This document shows positions 1-6,501 of a DNA stretch of 7,600 bases, piece by piece; the stretch's first letter is position 1, and each line of letters starts with the position of its first letter. The stretch is from positions 1-7,600 of the forward strand of contig CAJPUA010000041.1 of NCBI GenBank assembly GCA_905373705.1, in the 5' to 3' direction. The DNA comes from an uncultured Schwartzia sp. GTDB lineage: Bacteria > Bacillota > Negativicutes > Selenomonadales > Selenomonadaceae. The position numbers and the translations under genes are program-made. Below the pieces are notes generated by a model that worked only from the letters and a program-made list of their open reading frames with translations, was not told the DNA's origin and ran no database searches.

Positions 1-267
1 CGCTTTCTCCGTCGCCGCCGGCGCTTCATAATGCTCTGCCACGCGATAAGGCTTTCCTTCAGCGCTGCGCACAACGCGCGCTAACGTCTCGGCGTCATAA
101 TCCGAAGCGCCGTATTCGCTCAAGATCTGCTGCATATCAGATAATTCAAACGGGATTCCACCGCCTTCATTCGGATACACGGTCAAATAAACGCCATCTT
201 CCTTGAACTCGAACCGATACCCTGCTTCCTGTCCTCCGACATCGGGAATTTTCTGGTTCTCCAGCAT
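1..267 (-). CDS. fapA: FapA/DUF342 family protein, N-terminal part (runs off the left edge)
   Basis: An open frame of 89 codons runs from an ATG at 267 leftwards past base 1 with no stop, so only the N-terminus is present. The start is well supported: AAAGGAGG (277-284 on the complement) sits 9 nt upstream. Residues 16-78 contain a pattern typical of the N-terminal unit of FapA/DUF342 proteins: GYRFEFKEDGVYLTVYP (an alternating beta strand with a D-G-V-Y-L turn), then a helix LSDMQQILSEYG, a short D-Y-D-A-E step, a second helix and GKPYRVAE. The last visible residues (EAPAATEKA) look like the start of an Ala/Pro linker. DUF342 proteins are often encoded just after the flagellar sigma factor in Firmicutes; the family's biochemical role is poorly defined. 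It lies 72 nt downstream of fliA on the same strand and is probably co-transcribed. The family call is by motif recognition on a fragment, so it is fairly but not fully sure. Confidence 0.72.
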   Translation of the reverse strand, partial: MLENQKIPDVGGQEAGYRFEFKEDGVYLTVYPNEGGGIPFELSDMQQILSEYGASDYDAETLARVVRSAEGKPYRVAEHYEAPAATEKA

Positions 268-339
268 GTGATGTATCCTCCTTTAGGTATCCTTAGACTC
301 CCTGTTATAACGCCTTTTTAGCCTTCCCCTGAACTTGTG
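268..339 (-). other. fliA-fapA intergenic gap
   Basis: This 72-nt spacer is the longest gap in the window. Besides the fapA ribosome binding site I see no stem-loop followed by a T run. A TATAAC-like hexamer is present, but no matching -35 element lies 16-18 nt upstream, so I do not call a promoter. Read-through from fliA is the simplest reading. Confidence 0.5.
277..284 (-). promoter_or_regulatory. Strong ribosome binding site of the fapA-like gene
   Basis: The complement reads AAAGGAGG with 9 nt to the ATG at 267. It fixes the start of the partial DUF342 gene, as no other in-frame ATG or GTG is better placed. The hexamer GGATAC occurs on both sides of this site (direct repeat), with no obvious function. 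Confidence 0.8.
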
Positions 340-1095
340 TCAATCCAATAAACTGGCTTTGACTCGCGCCAGTGAGCCCCGCAGGCGAAAGATCGCTTTG
401 GTGTGGAGCTGACATATCCGAGCCTCGGAAACATGCAGCACCAGACTGATCTCTCGCATGGTTAATTCTTCATAATAATAAAGCGCTACGACCTGCTTTT
501 CCTTTTCCGGCAGCTTCTTGATCGCCTGCGCCAGAGTTTCCTGCATCTCTTTCTTCTCAATATTGGCCGATGGGCCCGGAATCGTATTCTGTGCCGTTTC
601 CACCCGGATATAATCGTCCAGGGGAATGATCGTCGCCACGTTCATTTGCGTGACCAGCTTTTGCAAATCCTCGATCTCAATGCCCAGCGCCGCGGCAATC
701 TCCTCGTCCTTGGCATTGCGCCCCAACTCGCCTTCAAGTCGGCTGAGTGTCTTTTCGTAGTTACGAATCTTCTGCCGGAGCGACGCCGGCAGCCAGTCTT
801 TGGAGCGCAGGTAGTCGAGCATTGCACCGCGTATGCGAACCCCCGCATACGTCTCGAATTTATTCTTTCGCTCATAATCATATCGCTCAACTGCGTCCAT
901 TAAGCCAAAAAAGCCGCTGCTGATCAGATCGTCCCGGTCGACGTGCGGCGGCAGGCTAATCGCAATACGTCCGGCAATAATGTTGACCAGCGGCAGATAA
1001 TGTTCCACCAGCTGATCGCGAACTTCCTTCGTGTGATGTTCTTTATAGTCAATCCACAGAGGAGCCATATCCTGCCCGGATTCTCCATTTGCCAT
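340..1095 (-). CDS. fliA: RNA polymerase sigma-28 factor for flagellar/chemotaxis genes (FliA/SigD/WhiG family)
   Basis: This 251-residue protein matches the size of B. subtilis SigD (about 254). Sigma region 2 spans about residues 28-105: VEHYLPLVNIIAGRI, then DLISSGFFGLMDAVERYD (core-binding helix), then FETYAGVRIRGAMLDYLR followed by DWLP, the diagnostic FliA/WhiG stretch for -10 recognition. Region 3 spans about 107-160 (LRQKIRNYEKTLSRLEGELGR...). Region 4 spans about 185-245, with LPEKEKQVVALYYYEELTMREI and the helix-turn-helix VSEARICQLHTKAIFRLR that reads the -35 element. By family knowledge it directs RNA polymerase to late flagellar genes (flagellin, motor, receptors) and is held by the anti-sigma factor FlgM, which is not in this window. 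The ATG at 1095 follows a purine-rich GGGGGAAGG; Met10 is a less likely alternative. As in B. subtilis, the sigma gene sits near the end of the fla-che operon, so its level may depend on transcription reaching this far. Confidence 0.96.
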   Translation of the reverse strand: MANGESGQDMAPLWIDYKEHHTKEVRDQLVEHYLPLVNIIAGRIAISLPPHVDRDDLISSGFFGLMDAVERYDYERKNKFETYAGVRIRGAMLDYLRSKDWLPASLRQKIRNYEKTLSRLEGELGRNAKDEEIAAALGIEIEDLQKLVTQMNVATIIPLDDYIRVETAQNTIPGPSANIEKKEMQETLAQAIKKLPEKEKQVVALYYYEELTMREISLVLHVSEARICQLHTKAIFRLRGSLARVKASLLD

Positions 1096-1151
1096 AGATA
1101 TGCCTTCCCCCTTTTTCCGATTTATCAGGAAATCTGCTCACCACCCGCGAT
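1096..1151 (-). other. Spacer between the membrane-protein gene and fliA
   Basis: This 56-nt gap holds the fliA ribosome binding site (GGGGGAAGG on the complement, about 1103-1111). I see no terminator hairpin. A CCTGATAA sequence (complement of 1122-1129) resembles a sigma-28 -10 box but lacks a -35 partner. Confidence 0.45.
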
Positions 1152-1682
1152 TCAGGGAGCCTCTTTCTCCGGCGCTTTTATGCGCTGGACAGAATCCTCA
1201 AGCGACGAAAATCCCGCTGGCTCGTTAGGGGCTTCTTTTGCTTCGTCCGCTGGCTTTGCCGGAGCGGCCATTTCGTCAGGCGACGTGCCCTCTTTCGCCA
1301 TATCCGGCACATTCTGCTCGGGCTCGCTCACCCAGGTGTTTTGAAGCTCCTCATGCCGATGAACATAGAGCGGGATCCCCTGCTCATTCAGCCACCGACA
1401 GGCGAAAAATATAACGCCCCCTGCCACGAGAAATCCAACCAAAGCCCGGCCCATGACAACTTCGATCTGACGCTCCGCACTTAGCCCCGCAAATATAATA
1501 ATAATTGCGGCAACCGCTCCGATTAAGGCTGCCAACGCGGCGGGAAACAATTCTTCCCTGCTGGATAGAGAAGCAAAAAGATGTGACGCAGGAGCCGGAG
1601 CTTTCGAAACCGACTGCGCTTCATCCGCTGTTCCATTTATTTTAGGCTTTTGCACCTGCTCGGCGTTATTTTCCTTTTCCAC
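1152..1682 (-). CDS. Unrecognised small membrane protein with two predicted helices, encoded between cheD and fliA
   Basis: I do not recognise this 176-residue protein. It has a charged, disordered-looking N-terminal segment (about 1-42). Two hydrophobic stretches that look like transmembrane helices follow, about 45-67 (LFPAALAALIGAVAAIIIIFAGL) and about 75-97 (MGRALVGFLVAGGVIFFACRWL), separated by a short turn with SAERQIEV. After them comes NEQGIPLYVHRHEE and an acidic, Ala/Pro/Glu-rich low-complexity tail (about 118-176). This suggests a helical hairpin with both ends on the same side, probably cytoplasmic given the Arg/Lys around the helices. There is no signal peptidase site. The start is GTG at 1682, directly abutting the cheD TAA stop (1683-1685), with GAAGG 8 nt upstream inside cheD, so translation is probably coupled to cheD. 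In B. subtilis a membrane protein gene (swrB) sits beside sigD, but after it and with a single helix; I see no clear similarity. A role in flagellar assembly or chemotaxis is suggested by position only. Confidence 0.85.
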   Translation of the reverse strand: MEKENNAEQVQKPKINGTADEAQSVSKAPAPASHLFASLSSREELFPAALAALIGAVAAIIIIFAGLSAERQIEVVMGRALVGFLVAGGVIFFACRWLNEQGIPLYVHRHEELQNTWVSEPEQNVPDMAKEGTSPDEMAAPAKPADEAKEAPNEPAGFSSLEDSVQRIKAPEKEAP

Positions 1683-2168
1683 TTAAATTTCCTTCTCACC
1701 CTTGACCATTGTTTTAACGGTATATACGCCATTTTCCAGATTAATTTGAACCGTTCGACCGTAATTGCTCCCCGTATCCTCAGCCAGCAGACGGATTCCC
1801 TCTGCTTTCAAAAGATCCCGCACCGCATTCGCATTGCGCTCGCCGACGCGCATGATATCTGTCGACTTTGCAAAGGCAAACATCTGCGCTCCCCCCGCCA
1901 TTTTCGCCTCTAACCGGCTTTTGCTTGCGCCCAGCGCCAGCACTTCTTTCAAAAGGAGCGGCACACCGGTGTCGGCAAATTTCGCCGGATTTTCACTGGA
2001 ACGCGACTGCGTGCTGTCGGGCAGCATAATATGAAGCAGGCCGCCCACCTTTGTCTGCGGGTCGTATAAAGAAACCCCGATACAGGAGCCCAGTCCGTAA
2101 CTGATGAGGATCGCGGGTGCGCGTCCTACTTTATAGTCGGCCATGCCGACCTTAACCAGATCCGCCAT
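1683..2168 (-). CDS. cheD: Chemoreceptor glutamine deamidase CheD
   Basis: CheD deamidates selected glutamines on methyl-accepting chemoreceptors and, in Bacillus-type systems, binds CheC to raise its CheY-P phosphatase activity. The 161-residue product carries the family core: GLGSCIGV with the nucleophile Cys29, then GGLLHIMLPD with His46. The 17-residue Cys-His spacing matches Thermotoga CheD. KFADTGVPLLL, KMAGGAQMF, VGERNANAVRDLL and NYGRTVQINLENG follow in the usual order. The position six residues before the Cys, Thr in the characterised triad, is Ser23 here, a conservative change. I place the start at ATG 2168, with GGGAG 9 nt upstream, one base after the cheC stop. The frame stays open to an upstream ATG at 2306, but those 46 extra codons overlap cheC and encode a Trp/Arg-rich stretch unlike any CheD N-terminus. 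It directly abuts the next gene. Confidence 0.95.
   Translation of the reverse strand: MADLVKVGMADYKVGRAPAILISYGLGSCIGVSLYDPQTKVGGLLHIMLPDSTQSRSSENPAKFADTGVPLLLKEVLALGASKSRLEAKMAGGAQMFAFAKSTDIMRVGERNANAVRDLLKAEGIRLLAEDTGSNYGRTVQINLENGVYTVKTMVKGEKEI
1691..1695 (-). promoter_or_regulatory. Ribosome binding site inside the cheD end that supports the GTG start at 1682
   Basis: The complement reads GAAGG, within GGTGAGAAGGAA, 8 nt before the GTG. The site lies within the last codons of cheD, and the TAA and GTG are contiguous (TAAGTG), so terminating ribosomes could restart at once. No ATG is available upstream of the first membrane helix in this frame. Confidence 0.65.
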
Positions 2169-2169
2169 C

Positions 2170-2787
2170 TTAACCCACTCCCACCGCTGCCAAAATCGTA
2201 TCCAGCGACCCAGGATCGGGAACCAAGAAGAAATGCCCCTTAATCCCTTCCTGATCGGTTGTAAACTCAGTCTCGATAACCAGCGCGTGATCTCCCATCT
2301 GCCCAAGCTGTATCAGAACAACGCTCAGTATCGCTCCTGCCATATCGACCGCCAGCGCCGGAATAGACGGTAAAAGCGACAGTTTTGTCAGATTAAACAG
2401 CGCGTTCAGGTACGCGCCCGCCAGAATATTGCCAATCTCCATCAGCGCCGATTCGTCCATAAAATCAAGATTCTTCGTTTCGCCGTGTTTCTTCCCCATC
2501 AGCATATCCACTAAATAAAATGCGCTCTCCGCCGGCAGCAGGAACAGAATGTTACCAGGGGCTGAGCCATATACGCGCAGGAACACTCCCACGACCATAA
2601 CGTCCGGACCGCCGACCAGATCCGGCACATCGCCCAACGGAACAATGGATACCTGCGGCACATTCATATCAATGCGGTGATTAATGATTTGTGACAAAGC
2701 CGTCGCCGAATTACCGGCGCCAACATTGCCGATTTCCCGCAAGGCGTCCATTTGCACCGGTGTCAGTTCTAATATATCATCTGACAT
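2170..2787 (-). CDS. cheC: CheY-P phosphatase CheC
   Basis: CheC dephosphorylates phospho-CheY in the cytoplasm and is stimulated by CheD, linking kinase output to adaptation. The 205-residue length fits B. subtilis CheC (about 209). Two copies of the CXY-family active-site signature ([DS]x3Ex2N followed 22 residues later by Pro) are intact: Asp14/Glu18/Asn21/Pro44 in REIGNVGAGNSATALSQ, and Ser113/Glu117/Asn120/Pro143 in MEIGNILAGAYLNALFN. Both sites therefore look capable of catalysis, as in CheC rather than the one-site CheX. No N-terminal FliM-like peptide and no C-terminal FliN domain are present, which argues against FliY. The ATG at 2787 is preceded by GGGGAGGA at a 6-nt spacing (2794-2801). 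It lies 20 nt after cheW and one base before cheD. Confidence 0.95.
   Translation of the reverse strand: MSDDILELTPVQMDALREIGNVGAGNSATALSQIINHRIDMNVPQVSIVPLGDVPDLVGGPDVMVVGVFLRVYGSAPGNILFLLPAESAFYLVDMLMGKKHGETKNLDFMDESALMEIGNILAGAYLNALFNLTKLSLLPSIPALAVDMAGAILSVVLIQLGQMGDHALVIETEFTTDQEGIKGHFFLVPDPGSLDTILAAVGVG
2178..2182 (-). promoter_or_regulatory. Ribosome binding site that decides the cheD start
   Basis: The complement reads GGGAG (within GGTGGGAG) in the last codons of cheC, 9 nt before ATG 2168. It supports the short CheD over a version starting at 2306. The cheC TAA and the cheD ATG are one base apart (TAAGATG), which favours translational coupling of the two partner proteins. Confidence 0.65.
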
Positions 2788-2807
2788 ATTCTGTCCTCCC
2801 CTTCAGC

Positions 2808-3272
2808 TTATTTCGTCTCGTCGACAACGCCGATAATCTCTTCAAGATTCAGCATAATGATAAGCCGGTCATTCGTTTTGCCGATTCCCCGGATAAAGTG
2901 CGACCGCTCATTGCTGACCGCCTTCACTTCATCAATATTTTCTTTTTTCAGGGTGATGACTTCCGTCACAGCGTCAACAATCATGCCGACCTCGATCTCA
3001 TCGCTTTTGACGATGATGATTCGCGTATCCGACGTGTACGGCGTATCCATGAGCGCCAAACGACGCTTGAGATCGATAACAGGCAGCACGCTGCCACGCA
3101 AATTTATAACGCCCTTGATAAAGTCGGAAGCAAACGGCACCCGCGCAATATCGGTCAATCCTTTAATTTCTTTTACATTGAGGATATCGAAGCCGTATTC
3201 TTCGTCGCGCAGCTTGAAAGCAACGACCTGAACCTCGCCCTCGATAGGTCCCTTAACTTCTGCTTTTTCCAT
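2808..3272 (-). CDS. cheW: Chemotaxis coupling protein CheW
   Basis: CheW bridges chemoreceptor tips and the P5 domain of CheA in the polar signalling array. The 154-residue product is a single SH3-like CheW domain covering about residues 12-150: VVAFKLRDEEYGFDILNVKEI, then the hallmark FIKGVINLRGSVLPVIDL (about 51-68, with Arg59 at the conserved receptor/kinase contact position), then TRIIIVKSDEIEVGMIVDAV and a closing LIIMLNLEEII strand. There is no receiver domain, so it is CheW and not CheV. The ATG at 3272 follows GGGAG with an 8-10 nt spacing. It starts 18 nt after the cheA stop and ends 20 nt before cheC. Confidence 0.96.
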   Translation of the reverse strand: MEKAEVKGPIEGEVQVVAFKLRDEEYGFDILNVKEIKGLTDIARVPFASDFIKGVINLRGSVLPVIDLKRRLALMDTPYTSDTRIIIVKSDEIEVGMIVDAVTEVITLKKENIDEVKAVSNERSHFIRGIGKTNDRLIIMLNLEEIIGVVDETK

Positions 3273-3290
3273 TTTCAGGTCTCCCTTCTC

Positions 3291-5330
3291 TTACATCAGA
3301 GCGCTGACATCCAAAATTAACGCCACACGACCGTCGCCCAGGACTGTCGCCCCGGAAATGACCTTGAGGCCGGCGAGCAGTTTCCCCAGCGTCTTAATGA
3401 CGATCTCCTGCTGGCCGATGAGCGTGTCAACCACGATACCGGCTTTGCGCTCCCCAATATGTACGACGACGACAAAAATATCGTCGTGTTCCTCCCCTTC
3501 TTCACGCGGCACATTGAGGACGTCGCCCAGCCGGATAATCGGAATAATCTGCCCGCGCAGCACGATAACTTCTTTGTTCTGCACGGTTTTGATGTCTTCC
3601 TGCGTAATATTTATCGTCCGATCGATAGAGCCCAGAGGAATCGCGTACATCTCTTGCTCTACGCGAACTAAAAGCGCCTGAATGATCGCCAGTGTCAGCG
3701 GCAGTTTGATCTTAAAGACGCTGCCTTCGTCAATTTTCGTCTCAACGTCGACATGCCCGCCCAAAGATTCGATTTTGCTCCTCACGACGTCCATGCCGAC
3801 GCCGCGTCCGGAAACGTCGGTGATCTTCTCCGCCGTCGAGAAGCCCGGCAGGAAAATCAGGCGAACCGCGTCCGCGTCACTTAAGTTATCAGCTTCATCC
3901 TGCGAAATCATACCTTTCTCCACCGCTTTACGGCGAATGACCTCAGCGTCGATACCGCTGCCGTCGTCTGTGACCATGATAACAACGTTGTTGCCTTCAT
4001 GACGGGCAATAAGGCCGACCTCACCGGTACGGGGTTTTCCCTTTGCCTCGCGATCGTCAGGATGTTCGATACCGTGATCGAGGGAATTACGGAGAAGGTG
4101 CATCAGGGGATCGCCGATCTCGTCAATGACTGTACGGTCGAGTTCCGTTTCCTCACCCTCAATCGTCAGATTGATATCCTTATCCAGCTCTTTCGCCAGA
4201 TCGCGCACCATGCGCGGGAAACGGTTAAATACCTGTCCGACAGGAACCATGCGAACCTTCATGACGACAGTCTGCAAATCCGTCGTCACCCGATCCATTT
4301 GTTCCAGAGTCTCCGTAAGTTCCGTCAGGCGGTGCGTCGTCCCAATTTGTCCCAAACGCACCTTATTGATAACCAACTCGCCGACCAGATTGAGCAGCGT
4401 GTCCAATTTTTCAATATCAACGCGTACGGACTGCCCGCTTCTCAGCTTCTTTTCCGGCGCCAGTGCTTTCGTTTTCTTATCTGCCGGTACCGCGGCCTTT
4501 GAAGCAGCCGGAACCGGCAGCGCACCCGCAGCAGGCGCAGGAGACGGCGCGGCAGCTGCTTCCATTTCTTTCGCAGCGTCCGTTACCTCGACCTTTTCGA
4601 TCTCGGAAATCGACATTAAAGCTTCCTCAATCGCCTTCGCTTCCGCGTCAGTCACAATCGCCACATCAAAGGCATGTTCGAACTTTTCCTGCTCCAAATC
4701 TTCTGCCGGCGGCACCGACTTGATAACATCGCCCATCTGATCAAGCGTATTCATGACCATATAGGAACGAGCTGACTTCAAAATGCAGTTCTCCACCAAT
4801 GTCACTTTGACATGGAACGCCTGCAACCCACTGTCTTTAGCTTTCTTTATAACTTCTCTGTCGGTATCCGAATATTCCATACTGTTATCCAGTTCCGCAG
4901 GCGCGACTTTGGCCGAAGGAGCGGCTGCAGCTACATTTGCGGGGCTTTCCCCTTTGAGAAGTGCGCTCAGCTTCGCCGCTACTTCGCTGATATCAACGAC
5001 ATCCTCCGATCCGCCCTCACCAATACTCTCCACCATCTGGCGGAGAGAATCGCCGCATTTTAGAAGCGTGTCGATAATATCTTCTGTGACCTCCATCTGT
5101 TCTTTACGCAGTGCATCGAGAATATTTTCCATATCATGCGTAAGTTCGGCAATTTTCGTATACCCCATCGTCGCCGACATCCCCTTCAGGGTATGCGCAT
5201 TGCGAAAAATATCGTTCAGAATGGAAAGCTCGCTGGGATCCTTTTCCAAGGTCATCAGGCCGTCGTCCAGCGAATCCAAGTGTTCACGGGACTCATCCAA
5301 AAACATTTCCATATATTGATTCGTGTCCAT
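3291..5330 (-). CDS. cheA: Chemotaxis sensor histidine kinase CheA
   Basis: CheA autophosphorylates in response to receptor signals and passes phosphate to CheY and CheB. The 679-residue product shows all five domains in order. P1 (about 1-105) has the phospho-accepting His46 in FRNAHTLKG. P2 (about 170-252) is a single ferredoxin-like response-regulator docking domain. An Ala/Pro-rich flexible linker covers about 255-295. P3 dimerisation (about 300-365) starts SVRVDIEKLDTLLNLVGEL. The P4 ATPase (about 366-545) has the N box HLLRNSLDHGIEHP (Asn415), the G1 box DDGSGID (455-461) and the G2 box SGRGVGMD (507-514). P5, the CheW-like domain, covers about 546-679. All catalytic motifs are intact. 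The ATG at 5330 follows AGGGGGGAAAG, and the gene begins 22 nt after cheB and is followed 18 nt later by cheW. Length and layout are typical. Confidence 0.97.
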   Translation of the reverse strand: MDTNQYMEMFLDESREHLDSLDDGLMTLEKDPSELSILNDIFRNAHTLKGMSATMGYTKIAELTHDMENILDALRKEQMEVTEDIIDTLLKCGDSLRQMVESIGEGGSEDVVDISEVAAKLSALLKGESPANVAAAAPSAKVAPAELDNSMEYSDTDREVIKKAKDSGLQAFHVKVTLVENCILKSARSYMVMNTLDQMGDVIKSVPPAEDLEQEKFEHAFDVAIVTDAEAKAIEEALMSISEIEKVEVTDAAKEMEAAAAPSPAPAAGALPVPAASKAAVPADKKTKALAPEKKLRSGQSVRVDIEKLDTLLNLVGELVINKVRLGQIGTTHRLTELTETLEQMDRVTTDLQTVVMKVRMVPVGQVFNRFPRMVRDLAKELDKDINLTIEGEETELDRTVIDEIGDPLMHLLRNSLDHGIEHPDDREAKGKPRTGEVGLIARHEGNNVVIMVTDDGSGIDAEVIRRKAVEKGMISQDEADNLSDADAVRLIFLPGFSTAEKITDVSGRGVGMDVVRSKIESLGGHVDVETKIDEGSVFKIKLPLTLAIIQALLVRVEQEMYAIPLGSIDRTINITQEDIKTVQNKEVIVLRGQIIPIIRLGDVLNVPREEGEEHDDIFVVVVHIGERKAGIVVDTLIGQQEIVIKTLGKLLAGLKVISGATVLGDGRVALILDVSALM

Positions 5331-5352
5331 TTTCTTTCCCCCTATTTCTTCC

Positions 5353-6501
5353 TTAATGATTTATTACCGCATTCACTATCGCGCCCGCGATCTCGGGAAG
5401 CCTCCGCACTTCGTCGGCCAGACCCTGGTCGATAACGGCCTTTGGCATACCGTAAACGACGCAGGTTTCCTCGGCTTCCGCGATAACATAGCCGCCATGT
5501 TTTTTGATCGCTTTCATCCCAGCGGCGCCATCCGCTCCCATGCCCGTAAGGATAACGGAAACAATATCCTTTCCCAGAGGAGCTACGGAGTTAAACAGGA
5601 CATCCGCCGCCGGCCGAAGCGTCCCCAACGGCGGGTCCTGGTTCAAAAGAATTTCCCGTCCCCTCGCGCCGTTTACTACTGTCATATGATAGTTTCCCGG
5701 CGCGATATAAACATGTCCCTTCTCTATAATATCATGATTTCCCGCCTCTTTCACGGAAATTTGCGAGATTTCATCCAATCTTTCAGCTAAAGATTTCGTG
5801 AAGCCCGGCGGCATGTGCTGCACAACGAGAACGCCGCTCGGAAGATTTTTAGGAAGTCCGCCGATGACGGTTTGGAGGGCTTTCGGACCGCCAGTCGAAG
5901 TTCCCAGCACCACCAATTTGTCTTGTCTTTCGCCCGGCTCTTCTTTAGGGACCAGATGAGGCGTCAACTTAGACCGTGCCGATGACGCGGGAAGATTATG
6001 AAGCGGCGGCAGATGCACTGTCCGGTACGGCGGCAGCTCAATGTGGTGAATCGCCGGATCCGGCGGCGATTTTATCACTGCCCGCGGAACGTCGCCCCCC
6101 CGTATTATCTTAGCCCCCGCCGCCGCCCGACACTTGCTGATGATTTCCGTCTCAATCGTATCAATACGCGATACCGAGCCGCCAGTCTTATTTATAAAAT
6201 CAATCGCGCCCAGACTGAGCGCTTTGATTGTGGCGTCAGCCCCCTCTTTCGTCAGGCTGCTGCACATTACGACGGGAACAGGACAATCCTTCATTATGAC
6301 TTCCAGCGCCTGTAGCCCGTCCATAATCGGCATGTTGATATCCAGTGTCAACAAATCCGGTTTGAGCTTTAAAACTTTCTCAACCGCTTCTTTGCCGTTT
6401 TTCGCCGTATCGACAACCTCAAAATCCGGCTGCTTTTTAAAGAGATCGGAGAGGACCATCCGCATGAATGCGGAATCATCGGCAATCAGTACCCGAATCA
6501 T
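5353..6501 (-). CDS. cheB: Chemoreceptor glutamate methylesterase/deamidase CheB
   Basis: CheB removes methyl groups from receptor glutamates when phosphorylated by CheA. The 382-residue protein has an N-terminal receiver domain (about 1-125) with acidic pocket Asp8/Asp9, phospho-acceptor Asp54 in LDINMPIMDG, Ser81/Ser82 at the switch position and Lys105. The C-terminal methylesterase domain (about 194-380) has the Ser202-His229-Asp324 triad in GTSTGGP, QHMPPGFT and GMGADG. The linker (about 130-193) is longer than in E. coli CheB (349 residues in all) and unusually rich in Pro and His, for example HHIELPPYRTVHLPPLHNLP. The ATG at 6501 overlaps the stop of the PilZ gene by 4 nt (ATGA), with GGGGG about 6 nt upstream inside that gene, so translation is probably coupled. 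cheA follows after 22 nt. No cheR is present in the window. Confidence 0.97.
   Translation of the reverse strand: MIRVLIADDSAFMRMVLSDLFKKQPDFEVVDTAKNGKEAVEKVLKLKPDLLTLDINMPIMDGLQALEVIMKDCPVPVVMCSSLTKEGADATIKALSLGAIDFINKTGGSVSRIDTIETEIISKCRAAAGAKIIRGGDVPRAVIKSPPDPAIHHIELPPYRTVHLPPLHNLPASSARSKLTPHLVPKEEPGERQDKLVVLGTSTGGPKALQTVIGGLPKNLPSGVLVVQHMPPGFTKSLAERLDEISQISVKEAGNHDIIEKGHVYIAPGNYHMTVVNGARGREILLNQDPPLGTLRPAADVLFNSVAPLGKDIVSVILTGMGADGAAGMKAIKKHGGYVIAEAEETCVVYGMPKAVIDQGLADEVRRLPEIAGAIVNAVINH

Noticed and set aside
303..308. TATAAC-like -10 hexamer upstream of the fapA-like gene
   Set aside because: No convincing -35 hexamer lies at 16-18 nt upstream; a single AT-rich hexamer is expected by chance.
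1122..1129. CCTGATAA on the minus strand as a sigma-28 -10 box (autoregulatory fliA promoter)
   Set aside because: It matches GCCGATAA at only six of eight positions, and the sequence 15 nt upstream is GCGG rather than TAAA.
1488..1508. AT-rich run with GCAA/TTGC ends as a possible hairpin or regulatory site
   Set aside because: It encodes the Ile run of the first membrane helix, and the pairing is too short and interrupted to be a convincing structure.
2169..2306. N-terminal extension of CheD by 46 codons
   Set aside because: It overlaps the end of cheC, encodes a Trp/Arg-rich stretch unlike CheD, and lacks the well-spaced GGGAG that precedes the ATG at 2168.
2691..3320. Plus-strand open frame of 209 codons opposite cheW and the cheC start
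   Set aside because: It spans the cheC start, the whole of cheW and the cheA end on the other strand, all well-supported genes. Its composition is that of an antisense shadow.
4126..4740. Long plus-strand open frame (204 codons) opposite cheA
   Set aside because: It is a Ser/Arg/Thr-rich shadow of the cheA reading frame with no recognisable motif and no good ribosome binding site. Other plus-strand frames opposite cheA and cheB (for example 3999-4502, 4783-5319, 6134-6571) are of the same kind.
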